Of a stretch of 64,000 nucleotides of DNA, positions 28,379-36,574 are shown piece by piece. The notes under the pieces are model-generated. The model made no database searches and was not told the DNA's origin. It saw only the letters and a list, made by a program, of their open reading frames with translations. The DNA comes from JAIQGF01 sp051006995. Lineage in GTDB: Bacteria; Acidobacteriota; Terriglobia; Terriglobales; Acidobacteriaceae. The stretch's first letter is position 1, and each line of letters starts with the position of its first letter. A program made the position numbers and the translations under genes. The stretch spans positions 137,616 to 201,615 of the forward strand of contig JBPCSQ010000028.1 of NCBI GenBank assembly GCA_051006995.1, read 5' to 3'.

Positions 28379-29451
28379 GCGGGCACCTCGCGAGCGCGGG
28401 CACCCTCGGCCAGACAGTCCTGCAACGCGCAGATCAGCCGCTCGTTTTGTTCATCCGTTCCCACCGTAATGCGAACACACCCGGCGCAGCCGGGATCGCT
28501 ATCGCGATCGCGTACAAGAATGCCGCGCAGCCTCATGCCGGCCACGAATGCTTGCCGTCGTTCGGCAAAGCGCGCCAGCACGAAGTTCGCCTGACTCGTC
28601 CAGCACGGGATGAGCAGCGAACGAAGCGCCGCCTCGAGGCGCGCGCGGCCTCGACGTACCTGCTCGACGTAAGCGCGAACATACTCGCGGTCACTCAGCG
28701 CTTCGGGTAAGCACGCGAGCGCGACGGCATTGACATTGTAGGGAGACGCGATGCGGCGCAAAAAAACCATTTGCTCTTCCGGACCGGCAAGCACCCCCAC
28801 GCGCAGACCGGCCAGGCCGTATGCCTTGGAGAAGGTTCGGGCGACGAAAAGATTGGAATGAGAGGCGACATGGCCGATCAACGTCTCGCCATAAAAATCA
28901 AAATAAGCTTCGTCCACCAGCACGGCGGCGTGCGGGGCGCGGTCGGCGATTGCCAGCAGATCGGGGCCTTCGGCGATCGCGCCGGTCGGATTGTTGGGAT
29001 TAGCAATGGCGATCAGGCGCGTGCGCGGCGAAATGCGCGCCAGCAGCTGTGCCGCAGGAAAACGAAAGTTCTCGCCAGCGGTGACGGTTCTCACATTGGC
29101 GCCGGTTGCCGATGCCGCCAGCTCGTACATCGCGAAGGTCGGAACGACGGTCAGAGCTTCGTCGCCGGGCTGCAGGTACGCTTCGCACAATAAGTGAATG
29201 GCTTCGTCCACGCCATTGGTAAGCAGCGCCTGCGAAGGAAGAAGCCCAAGCGATTCGGCAGCCACCGCCTCCACCGGCTCCCGCTCCGGATAACGGCTGA
29301 GATCGTCCGCAGTGATCTGGCGCAGCCGCGCCAACACGCGCGGCGAACATCCGGCAGTGTTCTCATTGAAGTCGAGGCGCAGCCCACAGCGCCCGCCGAG
29401 CGGCGGGTGATACGCCTTCACGCGGCACACGGCTTCGGTCGGCTTAAGCAT
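28375..29451 (-). CDS. hisC: Histidinol-phosphate aminotransferase HisC
   Basis: 358 residues from the ATG at 29451. PLP fold-type I aminotransferase with LDFNENTAG, ANPNNPTG, VDEAYFDF and the PLP-binding Lys in TFSKAYGLAGLRVG. The frame extends upstream to 29502 but that part lies inside hisD, and the chosen ATG overlaps the hisD stop by 8 bp. Confidence 0.95.
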   Translation of the reverse strand: MLKPTEAVCRVKAYHPPLGGRCGLRLDFNENTAGCSPRVLARLRQITADDLSRYPEREPVEAVAAESLGLLPSQALLTNGVDEAIHLLCEAYLQPGDEALTVVPTFAMYELAASATGANVRTVTAGENFRFPAAQLLARISPRTRLIAIANPNNPTGAIAEGPDLLAIADRAPHAAVLVDEAYFDFYGETLIGHVASHSNLFVARTFSKAYGLAGLRVGVLAGPEEQMVFLRRIASPYNVNAVALACLPEALSDREYVRAYVEQVRRGRARLEAALRSLLIPCWTSQANFVLARFAERRQAFVAGMRLRGILVRDRDSDPGCAGCVRITVGTDEQNERLICALQDCLAEGARAREVPA

Positions 29452-30694
29452 GAGCGCACCTCGTGCGGACCGACGCGGCGTGGGCCTGCAATCCCTCGAC
29501 ACCGGCCAGGATTTCCACGAGCGGCGCGATTTGCTTCAGCCCGGCCCGCGAGACTTCCTGGACGCTGATGGTCTTGAGGAAGTCCATGACGCTGAGCCCG
29601 CCCCGGAAGCGGGCCGCTCCCCCGGTGGGAAGCACGTGGTTGGGCCCGGACGCGTAGTCGCCGAGCGCCTGCGGCGACCAGTCCCCCACGAAGATTGACC
29701 CCGCGCATGTGACACTCGCCACCGCCTCGCGTGACACCGTGATGTGCTCGGGCGCCAGCGAGTCGGCCAGGCGGAGCGCGGCTGCTTTCGATTCAGCCAC
29801 GAAAATCGTTCCGCGGAGGCGGAGCGCGGCCTGGGCGACCGGATTGCCGCGCGCGCTGAGTTCCACGGCAGCCGCGACCGCGCCGGCCAAATCGGCCGAC
29901 GAGGTAATGAAGACCGCCATCGCTTCCGGATCGTGCTCCGCCTGGGCCACCAGATCGGCGGCGATGAACTCCGGCTCGCCTTCGTCGGCAACGATGACCA
30001 CCTCAGTCGGGCCGGCAAGCATATCAATGGCGCAGTCGAACGCGACGAGCTTTTTGGCCGCCGTGACGAAGCTGTTGCCGGGTCCGACGATTTTGTCCAC
30101 GGACGTGATCGTCTTCGTGCCGTACGCCAGGGCTGCGATGGCTTGCGCGCCGCCGACGCGTAGAAAATTCTGCACTCCGAGCAGCGCGGCGGCAGCGAGT
30201 GTTGCCGGCGCCGGCCGGGGAGAGGCGACGACGATGCGCTCCACGCCTGCAACCTGCGCCGGAATCACTGTCATCAGCAACGACGACGGCAGCGGATATC
30301 GGCCGCCGGGAACATAACAGCCCACCGACCCCAGGGGGCGCACCACCTGGCCCACAGCAATCCCGGGCTGAATCTCCTTCGTGAATGGGCGCGGCATCTG
30401 CCACTCGCAAAATTGCCGGACATTGCGCGCGGCCGCTTCGAGCGCGGCGCGGAATTGCGGTGAAACCGATTGGAACGCCTGCTTCAGTTCGGCGGGAGAA
30501 ACTTCCAGCGCCTGCCGCTTGCCCAGGTCATCGAAGCGTTCGGCGTAGCGGCGCAGGGCCGCGTCACCGCCACGCCGGACGCTGCTCACAATGCGGCGTG
30601 ACGTGGCTTCTGCCCTCGGATTCCCGACCGCCCCGCGCTTTCGGAGCCGCGCCACTTCGGCGGTCACCTTGTTTCCACGCACGATGCGCATCAC
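29444..30694 (-). CDS. hisD: Histidinol dehydrogenase HisD
   Basis: 416 residues. It oxidises histidinol to histidine with two NAD+. Seen are the family signature around LVAQAEHDPEA, the GPTEVVIVAD strand, GSIFVGDWSPQALGDYASGPNHVLPT and zinc-ligand positions Gln/His in those blocks. The ATG overlaps the hisG stop by 4 bp; the second Met codon directly after is an alternative start. Confidence 0.96.
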   Translation of the reverse strand: MMRIVRGNKVTAEVARLRKRGAVGNPRAEATSRRIVSSVRRGGDAALRRYAERFDDLGKRQALEVSPAELKQAFQSVSPQFRAALEAAARNVRQFCEWQMPRPFTKEIQPGIAVGQVVRPLGSVGCYVPGGRYPLPSSLLMTVIPAQVAGVERIVVASPRPAPATLAAAALLGVQNFLRVGGAQAIAALAYGTKTITSVDKIVGPGNSFVTAAKKLVAFDCAIDMLAGPTEVVIVADEGEPEFIAADLVAQAEHDPEAMAVFITSSADLAGAVAAAVELSARGNPVAQAALRLRGTIFVAESKAAALRLADSLAPEHITVSREAVASVTCAGSIFVGDWSPQALGDYASGPNHVLPTGGAARFRGGLSVMDFLKTISVQEVSRAGLKQIAPLVEILAGVEGLQAHAASVRTRCAHA

Positions 30695-31560
30695 ACCACC
30701 ACCTTGTTCAGCGGATATTCGACGATGCCCTGCGCGTTCGCCGCCTTAAGCCGTGGGATGACCTCTCGCACCACGCTTTCCTCGATGATCGTGTTCACCG
30801 CGACCCAGTCCTCATCCGAGAGCGCCGATATGGTGGGCCGCTTCAGCGCGGGCAGCACGGCGAGCACCGCCGACAGGTCTTGCTTCTGCACGTTGAGCAT
30901 GAGGCCAACGCGGCCCTGGGCGGCGATGGCGCCGCAGAGCATGAGCGCGATGTTCTGAATTTTCCTGCGCTTGGCCTCGTCCTCCCAGGCGCGAGTGTTG
31001 GCGATCAATTGCGTGTTGGATTCCAGAACCGTGTCCATGATGCGCAAACGATTGGCTTTGAGCGAGCTGCCGGTTTCAGTGACCTCGACGATGGCGTCGG
31101 CGAGCATCGGCGGCTTGACTTCCGTCGCGCCCCAGGAAAATTCGACTTTCACGGGAATGTTGCGCAAATCGAAATAGCTGCGCGTCACGTTCACCAGTTC
31201 GGTGGCGATGATGCAGCCGGCGAGGTCTTCGGGACGACGGTACGGCGCGTCCTCGGGCACCGCGAGCACCCAGCGCACTTTGCCGCGGCTCTGCTTGGCG
31301 TAGACGAGATCGGCGGCGGTGACGATCTCCAGGCCGCTCTCGATGACCCAGTCGCGGCCCGTCAACCCTGCGTCCAGCGCGCCGTGCTCCACGTAGCGCG
31401 CCATCTCCTGCGCGCGGATCAGCATGCACTCGATCTCGGGATCGTCAGTGAGCGGAAAATAGGAGCGGCCGTTGGCGTAGATATTGAAGCCGGCGCGGGC
31501 GAACAACTGAATGGTCGCGTCCTGCAGGCTGCCCTTGGGAATGCCGAGACGCAGCTTCAT
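30691..31560 (-). CDS. hisG: ATP phosphoribosyltransferase HisG, long form
   Basis: 289 residues from the ATG at 31560, with the C-terminal regulatory domain (about 215-289) that mediates histidine feedback in long-form HisG. The catalytic part shows LRLGIPKGSLQ, GLTGRDWV, and the PRPP loop as EVTETGSSLKANRL. It catalyses the first committed step. No HisZ is needed for the long form and none is present. The ATG overlaps the hisI stop by 4 bp, and the frame upstream of it is inside hisI. Confidence 0.95.
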   Translation of the reverse strand: MKLRLGIPKGSLQDATIQLFARAGFNIYANGRSYFPLTDDPEIECMLIRAQEMARYVEHGALDAGLTGRDWVIESGLEIVTAADLVYAKQSRGKVRWVLAVPEDAPYRRPEDLAGCIIATELVNVTRSYFDLRNIPVKVEFSWGATEVKPPMLADAIVEVTETGSSLKANRLRIMDTVLESNTQLIANTRAWEDEAKRRKIQNIALMLCGAIAAQGRVGLMLNVQKQDLSAVLAVLPALKRPTISALSDEDWVAVNTIIEESVVREVIPRLKAANAQGIVEYPLNKVVV

Positions 31561-31904
31561 CGCGCGCCCCCTTCGGGTGCAGACGCCAGCGCCAGCGGCC
31601 GTGTGAAGCAGGAGCGCGTGCCCTCGTGGCAAACCACGCCCTCGCCCTCCACCCGGACGCGGAGCAGGACGGAGTCCTGGTCACAGTCGGTGGTGAGTTG
31701 CATCACCTTGAGGCGGTTGCCGCTGGTCTCGCCCTTCATCCACAGCTTGCCCCGGGTCCGGCTGAAGAAAGTCGCGTAGCCGGACGAGACGGTCCTCTCC
31801 AGCGCTTCGCGGTTCATGAAGCCCAGCATTAGAACCTCGCCGCTGGACTCGTCCTGAACGATGGCCGGCGCCAGTCCCTGCATCTTGTCAAAGTCGATTT
31901 GCAT
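31557..31904 (-). CDS. hisI: Phosphoribosyl-AMP cyclohydrolase HisI
   Basis: 115 residues, the monofunctional cyclohydrolase without a fused HisE. Metal and active-site motifs: TRGKLWMKGETSGN, TTDCDQDSVL and CHEGTRSCF. It opens the purine ring of PR-AMP. It is the first structural gene; GAGGAAA lies 5 nt before the ATG, just after the U-run of the attenuator. HisE is not in this window and must be encoded elsewhere. Confidence 0.95.
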   Translation of the reverse strand: MQIDFDKMQGLAPAIVQDESSGEVLMLGFMNREALERTVSSGYATFFSRTRGKLWMKGETSGNRLKVMQLTTDCDQDSVLLRVRVEGEGVVCHEGTRSCFTRPLALASAPEGGAR

Positions 31905-31916
31905 GCTTTCCTCGCG

Positions 31917-31950
31917 AAAAACAAAAAGCCCGCTGGCGGTGCCAGCGGGC
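31917..31950 (-). terminator. Attenuator terminator of the his operon
   Basis: On the minus strand a perfect 10-bp stem, GCCCGCTGGC / GCCAGCGGGC with a 3-nt loop, is followed by TTTTTGTTTTT. It lies between the His leader peptide and hisI, the right place for transcription attenuation. The first arm can instead pair with a segment inside the leader (31991-31998), giving an antiterminator. Confidence 0.85.
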
Positions 31951-31976
31951 CTTGGTCTTTTAAGATTGCCTACTGC

Positions 31977-32048
31977 CTATCCACAGACCGCCGCTGACAC
32001 GTAGTCGCCGTGGTGATGATGATGATGGCGATGGGTCAGCGAAGTCAT
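31977..32048 (-). CDS. hisL: His operon leader peptide with seven histidine codons
   Basis: 23 codons on the minus strand from the ATG at 32048, containing T-HRHHHHHHG, so seven His codons within eight, then a stop 27 nt before the terminator stem. It is functionally like enteric HisL: ribosomes stalling at His codons when charged tRNA-His is scarce would leave the downstream antiterminator free. An upstream in-frame ATG at 32063 falls inside the -10 box and cannot be in the message. The 5' UTR would be only a few nt, so translation is probably leaderless. Confidence 0.8.
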   Translation of the reverse strand: MTSLTHRHHHHHHGDYVSAAVCG

Positions 32049-32058
32049 GGTCGTCACA

Positions 32059-32086
32059 ATCATACGTGACATGGTATGCCTGTCAA
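32059..32086 (-). promoter_or_regulatory. his operon promoter
   Basis: On the minus strand, TTGACA (32086-32081) and TATGAT (32064-32059) are 16 bp apart. Transcription should begin near 32052, 2-6 nt before the leader ATG at 32048. Strong match to sigma70 consensus. Confidence 0.75.
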
Positions 32087-32183
32087 TAAAAAACCGGGGC
32101 GGACGCCAAAGTTGCGTGATCGCGGTCACACGCTGTGCGCGACCAAAGGAAGGGGCAACGGCCGGACTGCGATTTCGCTTGCG

Positions 32184-33338
32184 CTACTGTTTCCGGGAAA
32201 CGGTCCAGCTCGCGCCGGCGTCGGATGTGGACCAGGTCTCACCGTTGCTGGTGACAACCGTTCCATGCGCGCGGTCCACAAAGTTGATGCGAAGGATGTT
32301 GGCTGAGAGCACGTCCTCGCCGGCGGCAGGTTCGATGCGCAACCAATTGGCGCCGTGGTCCACGGAGTGATAAAGCGCGCCTGCGGCTCCGCCCGCCCAA
32401 ACCTCGCCATCCAGCGCTGCGATTGCACGGAAGACAGGGGCGCTTCCGATAATCGTGACTTTCTGCCAGGTCTTCCCCAAATCCATCGAACGTTCCACAT
32501 GGCCGTCGCCAGAGACCTGCCAGCGAAGTGGCGGCCAATAGGCCGCCTTCGCAAATGATGTGACCGTTGCGGAGTCGGCGACAACAGACACGTTCTCATT
32601 GGATATGACGGCCGCACCCTTCGCTGCCCGGCTTTTAGCGGCCGCGACTGGCCCCCCCGTTGCCACGTTTTTGCCTGCCTGGCCACTCAATGCATCCATG
32701 GCCTTGAGCTGCACCGGCGGCGGTGCGGCCTGCGGAGCATCTTTCCTGGTGGAGACTTCGCTCGCAGCTGCGGCCGCAGATGGCGCTCGCGCCTCCAATT
32801 CGACCGTGGACGGCGTTGCAGCGCGTGGCAGCGCGGCGGCTGTCGTTGGCGCCGCCTTCACGCGCACACGATTTTGCGTGGCTACCGGCTGCTCCACTTT
32901 CTTTTCCTTCGCAACTGCAGCGTCTTGCTTCGAAGAAGCAGCGACAGGCTGAGATGCGGTCGGAGCTGCCTGCTGGTTTTGAACTGCTGCCGGCGGCGCA
33001 GCCGGCGCTTGGAATGGCGCCGGCTCGTTCCGCTGGCGCAGGGAAACCGCAGCCGCCACGACGATGACGGCGGCAGCTACGCCGGCCCAGCGCAACACCG
33101 GCCATCCCAGCAACGTGGTCTTTGTCTCCACTAAAGGCGGGGCTTCTGCAATCTCCGGCAGCGCAAGCGCGACGACCTCTCGACACTCGGCGCACCCGCC
33201 GAGATGCGCGAGCACGCGCGAGCGTTCCTTCGCGGTGAGTGCGCCTTCCGCGAAAGCGGTCAGCAGGTTCGCATCCGGATGATCTCCGGGAGCGGCTTGC
33301 GCCAGCCGGTCACGCGCGATTTTTGGGACCTCGGCCAT
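32184..33338 (-). CDS. Anti-sigma factor with zinc finger, membrane helix and BNR-like C-terminal domain
   Basis: 384 residues. The N-terminal ~60 residues hold a zinc-finger-like anti-sigma motif (H in LAHLGGCAECREVV: H-x3-C-x2-C). One membrane helix follows (WAGVAAAVIVVAAAVSL, about 87-103), then a ~130-residue Ala/Pro/Lys-rich low-complexity linker. The C-terminal ~120 residues carry BNR/Ycf48-like beta-propeller units (RSMDLGKTWQ, HSVDHGANWL, STSDAGASW). The anti-sigma part should hold the sigma factor encoded 9 bp upstream, and the outer domain may sense a periplasmic signal. The sensor function is inferred from architecture. Confidence 0.78.
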   Translation of the reverse strand: MAEVPKIARDRLAQAAPGDHPDANLLTAFAEGALTAKERSRVLAHLGGCAECREVVALALPEIAEAPPLVETKTTLLGWPVLRWAGVAAAVIVVAAAVSLRQRNEPAPFQAPAAPPAAVQNQQAAPTASQPVAASSKQDAAVAKEKKVEQPVATQNRVRVKAAPTTAAALPRAATPSTVELEARAPSAAAAASEVSTRKDAPQAAPPPVQLKAMDALSGQAGKNVATGGPVAAAKSRAAKGAAVISNENVSVVADSATVTSFAKAAYWPPLRWQVSGDGHVERSMDLGKTWQKVTIIGSAPVFRAIAALDGEVWAGGAAGALYHSVDHGANWLRIEPAAGEDVLSANILRINFVDRAHGTVVTSNGETWSTSDAGASWTVSRKQ

Positions 33339-33347
33339 ATTCCAATC

Positions 33348-34298
33348 CTAATCTTTCCCTGCGCCCCGTTCCTCTGGTGGAAGGAACGCCGTGGCACGAG
33401 TTTCTTGCGCGAGTCGCGCGCGGACGTCCACTGCGAGATCGCGCACGTCGGCCTCCAGCGCCTCCTCTGCCTGCCGCCGGGTCATGCCGCGCTCAACTAG
33501 CCCCTCGTAAATACGTTTGCGGAGCGCCGCGGTGATCTTCTCGACTTTGCGGCTGATGGTGGACTCGTGCACGCGCAGCATGCGCGCGATCTCCGCCAAG
33601 GTGCGGCGATCCAGAAAGTATGACGCCAGGATGAAGCACTCTTCTGCGCCGATAGCCGCCAGCGCTGCATCGGTGGCCTGATTCAGCCGCGGATCGAGCG
33701 CAACAACTGGCTCGCGGGCTGGAGCTGCGAACTGCACGCCCTCTTCGTCTTTTTCATCGAGGCTGACAGTCCGCCGCTGCGCCCGATAGCGATTAACGTA
33801 TTCCTGCGCCAGCACATTACGAAGCCAGCCCTCCAGCGATCCGCGGCCGGTGTAGGAAGCCAGCTTCGAAACGCGCTGCCCGTCGCGCGTAGTGATCCCG
33901 TACAAGTCCGCGTAGAGGGAATCAGCGAGCTCGCGCGCGGTTGCGTCGTCTCGCGCGATGGAGTACGCAGCGCCAAACAGCTTTTCGCGATAGCGGGTCA
34001 GGAACTCCTGCCAGGCCTGCTCGTTGCCGGCAGCACAACCGCGGGCCAGCGCCAACTCCTCCACCCGAAGCGATTGGAGCAACTCGCGGGTTTCATCAGG
34101 CGGCGCCTCGGCAGCAACGTACTTACGCGCGATTTCAGCCAGGGTAGCGTCGAACGCGGCACGGTCCATGCCGTATCGCAGCGCGCCGCTGCGCTGGAAC
34201 AGGTCCGACGCGAGCGATTCCAGCCCTGCCAGCGGAACGCGGGCGGGCGCGGGTTGGGAGGTCCCGCCGATCACGATGGCTGGATGGTAGCAGAACAT
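33348..34298 (-). CDS. ECF-like RNA polymerase sigma factor with N-terminal extension
   Basis: 316 residues from the ATG at 34298, which has GGAG 4 nt upstream. A region-2-like helix set (WQEFLTRYREKLFGAAYSIARDDATARELADSLYADLYG, about 120-160) is followed by a region-4 helix-turn-helix (TLAEIARMLRVHESTISRKVEKI). About 100 extra residues precede sigma2, more than in ordinary ECF factors. The protein should direct transcription of a small regulon when freed from the anti-sigma factor encoded next. Inverted copies of GTGAGAG/CTCTCAC lie 25-70 bp upstream. Confidence 0.8.
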   Translation of the reverse strand: MFCYHPAIVIGGTSQPAPARVPLAGLESLASDLFQRSGALRYGMDRAAFDATLAEIARKYVAAEAPPDETRELLQSLRVEELALARGCAAGNEQAWQEFLTRYREKLFGAAYSIARDDATARELADSLYADLYGITTRDGQRVSKLASYTGRGSLEGWLRNVLAQEYVNRYRAQRRTVSLDEKDEEGVQFAAPAREPVVALDPRLNQATDAALAAIGAEECFILASYFLDRRTLAEIARMLRVHESTISRKVEKITAALRKRIYEGLVERGMTRRQAEEALEADVRDLAVDVRARLAQETRATAFLPPEERGAGKD

Positions 34299-34423
34299 CA
34301 GGCTCCAGGCTCCGTCGCCACGGGTGAGAGAATGCGATTTTTCTTGCAAGCCGCGAACGCTCTCACGTTCTTCTGCCAGCGGGGCACTGAGTGGCTCCGC
34401 CGACTGCCCAGTAGAGGAGAACG

Positions 34424-35494
34424 ATGATGACGCGCAAACTTGCGGGATATTTCTTCGTAGCCATGCTCCTGGTGAGCATCGGCGCATTCGCCGGCGAGAT
34501 TCGTTCCGGGTATCGCGTGCTGTCGCCCATCCGGCACGGTAACCTGGCTATCTTCCCCGTCGTGGCAGGCTCGACCCACGACACGTCGCAATTCATCACC
34601 TTGGACGAGGGACTGAAGTCCGGCGAGGTGGTGGTCACCGAAGCCGGCCGCATCACGCCCTTGATCCGGCGGGGTCCGCGTCCGATTCCGCGCGGCGGCG
34701 CGGAAGTCAATCGCCTGGTGTTGGTCAACAACTCCGACCATCCTTTGCTATTGCTCGCCGGCGAGATCGTAACCGGCGGCAAGCAGGACCGCGTGATCGG
34801 CAAGGACCGGCTGATTCCCGCGCACAGCGATCCGGTGGACCTGAGCGTGTTCTGTGTCGAGCCGGGTCGCTGGACCGAGATGAGCACGAATTTTAAGACG
34901 ATGGGTTCACAGATGGCGCAGCCCAGCGTGCGCAATCAGGCCATGGCAAAGAAAGACCAGCAGGCGGTGTGGGACTCAGTCGCCGTGGCTCGGGAGGGCG
35001 CGGCCGTCGGCGGCGCGGCGCCAGTTGCCGCGGAATTGCACGCCACCAGTTCGTACGCGCGCGTCATGGAAAACAAAGAGGTACAGAAACGGGTGGATGA
35101 GATTGCGGCGCCGATGCAGCGTGATTACCAGAGCCTGATTCGCGAACTCCGTTCGCGTAACGCCGTGGGCGTGGTAGCGGCGGTCAATGGCCGGATCATC
35201 TGGGCCGACATCTTTGCCAGCACTACGCTGCTGGAAAAATACTGGCCCAAGCTGGTGCGCTCTTATGCCGCCGAGGCGATGGTGGTGCGCACCACGTTCG
35301 CACCCGAAAAAGAAGATCAGCGCGCTGCCCAGGCATTCCTTGACGATCTCGACGGACGCCGCCAGACGTCGGAGGTCGAGCCCGGCGTGTTTCGGCACAC
35401 CGAGATCAGCGGCGACGGATTTAAAGTCTTTGAGCTGACTTCCCTGTTGCCAAAGACCGGCTACGATCTGCACATCGCGAAGGCGGCGGAGTAG
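34424..35494 (+). CDS. Exported ARPP-1/DUF6569-like protein
   Basis: 356 residues with a signal peptide (YFFVAMLLVSIGAFAGE). The body contains FITLDEGLKSGEVVVTE, RLVLVNNSDHPLLLLAGEIVTGGKQDRVI and PAHSDPVDLSVFCVEPGRW. This order matches what I know of the ARPP-1 domain, a family of unknown function often near regulatory genes. No catalytic motif is identified. A strong SD (AGGAG) precedes the double ATG. It is divergent from the sigma-factor gene, with 125 bp shared upstream DNA, and may belong to that regulon. Confidence 0.65.
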   Translation: MMTRKLAGYFFVAMLLVSIGAFAGEIRSGYRVLSPIRHGNLAIFPVVAGSTHDTSQFITLDEGLKSGEVVVTEAGRITPLIRRGPRPIPRGGAEVNRLVLVNNSDHPLLLLAGEIVTGGKQDRVIGKDRLIPAHSDPVDLSVFCVEPGRWTEMSTNFKTMGSQMAQPSVRNQAMAKKDQQAVWDSVAVAREGAAVGGAAPVAAELHATSSYARVMENKEVQKRVDEIAAPMQRDYQSLIRELRSRNAVGVVAAVNGRIIWADIFASTTLLEKYWPKLVRSYAAEAMVVRTTFAPEKEDQRAAQAFLDDLDGRRQTSEVEPGVFRHTEISGDGFKVFELTSLLPKTGYDLHIAKAAE

Positions 35495-35575
35495 CGGCAG
35501 CCGGCAGCCTGTCGCCCAGAGCCTTTCTTGCAACCTTTGGCTGCGCATGGTCTCTAAAGTTCCCAGGAGGCCTGC

Positions 35576-35905
35576 ATGTCGGAACTCGCAACGCTTACGT
35601 GCGTGCCATGCCAGGGCGGCGTGGCCGCGCTCAAGGGAAAAGAACTGGACGCAATGCGGCGCAAGCTCCCGGGCTGGGATGTGGTGAACGAACATCACCT
35701 GCACCGCGTCTACACCTTCCCTGATTTCAAGCAGGCGCTGGCGTTCGTCAATCGCGTCGGCGACCTGGCCGAGCAGCAGGGACATCACCCCGACATTCTT
35801 CTCACCTGGGGCAAGGTCGAGATCACCATCTGGACGCACAAGATTAACGGGCTGACGGAAAGCGACTTCATTCTGGCCGCGAAGATCGACACGCTCTACA
35901 AGTAG
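35576..35905 (+). CDS. phhB: Pterin-4a-carbinolamine dehydratase
   Basis: 109 residues, the family's usual size. The active-site signature is complete: HHPDILLTWGKVEITIWTH (H-H-P-x-W-x-V-x-T-H). It dehydrates 4a-hydroxytetrahydropterin to recycle tetrahydrobiopterin for aromatic amino acid hydroxylases, and homologues also aid HNF-type dimerisation or molybdopterin chemistry. No phenylalanine hydroxylase gene is near. SD is CAGGAGG 6 nt before the ATG. Confidence 0.95.
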   Translation: MSELATLTCVPCQGGVAALKGKELDAMRRKLPGWDVVNEHHLHRVYTFPDFKQALAFVNRVGDLAEQQGHHPDILLTWGKVEITIWTHKINGLTESDFILAAKIDTLYK

Positions 35906-35909
35906 CGCG

Positions 35910-36515
35910 TCAGACGTGGCCGTTGCCGCCGGCTTTTTTGCGAGCCTTGACCGCGCGCCGGAGGCTCGGGATGAGCGCCTCGTAATACTCCAGCAGCGCC
36001 TGCACGCGCTTGGCTTCGGAGCGCAGGGCGAGCAGTTTCTGCTTGAAATCCAAATCAAACGGCATCGCGCCCGCGATCAGGAACGAGAGATCCTTCTCGT
36101 CCGCCGGCGGAGTGTCGGCGGTTGCGCCGAGCAGCGTCAGCGCCTCAGTATGCGCTTCCAGCAGGCGCGCAACCTCATCGCTGGAAGCTCGCTCGGGTTC
36201 ATCCACGAAATACAACACCTCGGCGCGAAAGAAGCTGCGCTGCGTATCCACGTTCATCACTTCGAAGCGCTCGCGGCCTTCGGTGACAATGTCCATGCGT
36301 CCGTCCTCGTATTGCTTGGCCAGGGCAACGATCTCGGCCGTGCAACCGACATCGGCGATTCCCTCCTTCACCGCGCGTACCACGCCGAAGGTCTCTTTCG
36401 TCGCCAGCAGCTCGCCGATCATCTCGCGATAGCGCGGCTCGAAGATGTGCAGCGGCAGCGGCGCGCCGGGAAACAGCACCACGTCGAGCGGGAACAAAGG
36501 CAGAAGCCTGGGCAC
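35910..36515 (-). CDS. LON substrate-binding domain protein
   Basis: 201 residues made of a single LON N-terminal domain without ATPase or protease parts. It starts LLPLFPLDVVLFPGAPLPLHIFEPRYREMI, the family hallmark, and has the helical C-terminal region. Stand-alone LON domains are of unknown function; adaptor or substrate recognition is assumed. It is convergent with phhB (4-bp gap) and divergent from the radical SAM gene. Confidence 0.93.
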   Translation of the reverse strand: MPRLLPLFPLDVVLFPGAPLPLHIFEPRYREMIGELLATKETFGVVRAVKEGIADVGCTAEIVALAKQYEDGRMDIVTEGRERFEVMNVDTQRSFFRAEVLYFVDEPERASSDEVARLLEAHTEALTLLGATADTPPADEKDLSFLIAGAMPFDLDFKQKLLALRSEAKRVQALLEYYEALIPSLRRAVKARKKAGGNGHV

Positions 36516-36574
36516 GACGGAATTGTACCGCGCACGCTCTCATCACCTGGTTTGCGATACGATGAAAGCGGGCC

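Noticed and set aside
31977..32063. His-rich short ORF as a metal-binding peptide, or with the first ATG at 32063
   Set aside because: Promoter, stop and terminator layout fit a his leader; the ATG at 32063 lies inside the -10 box.
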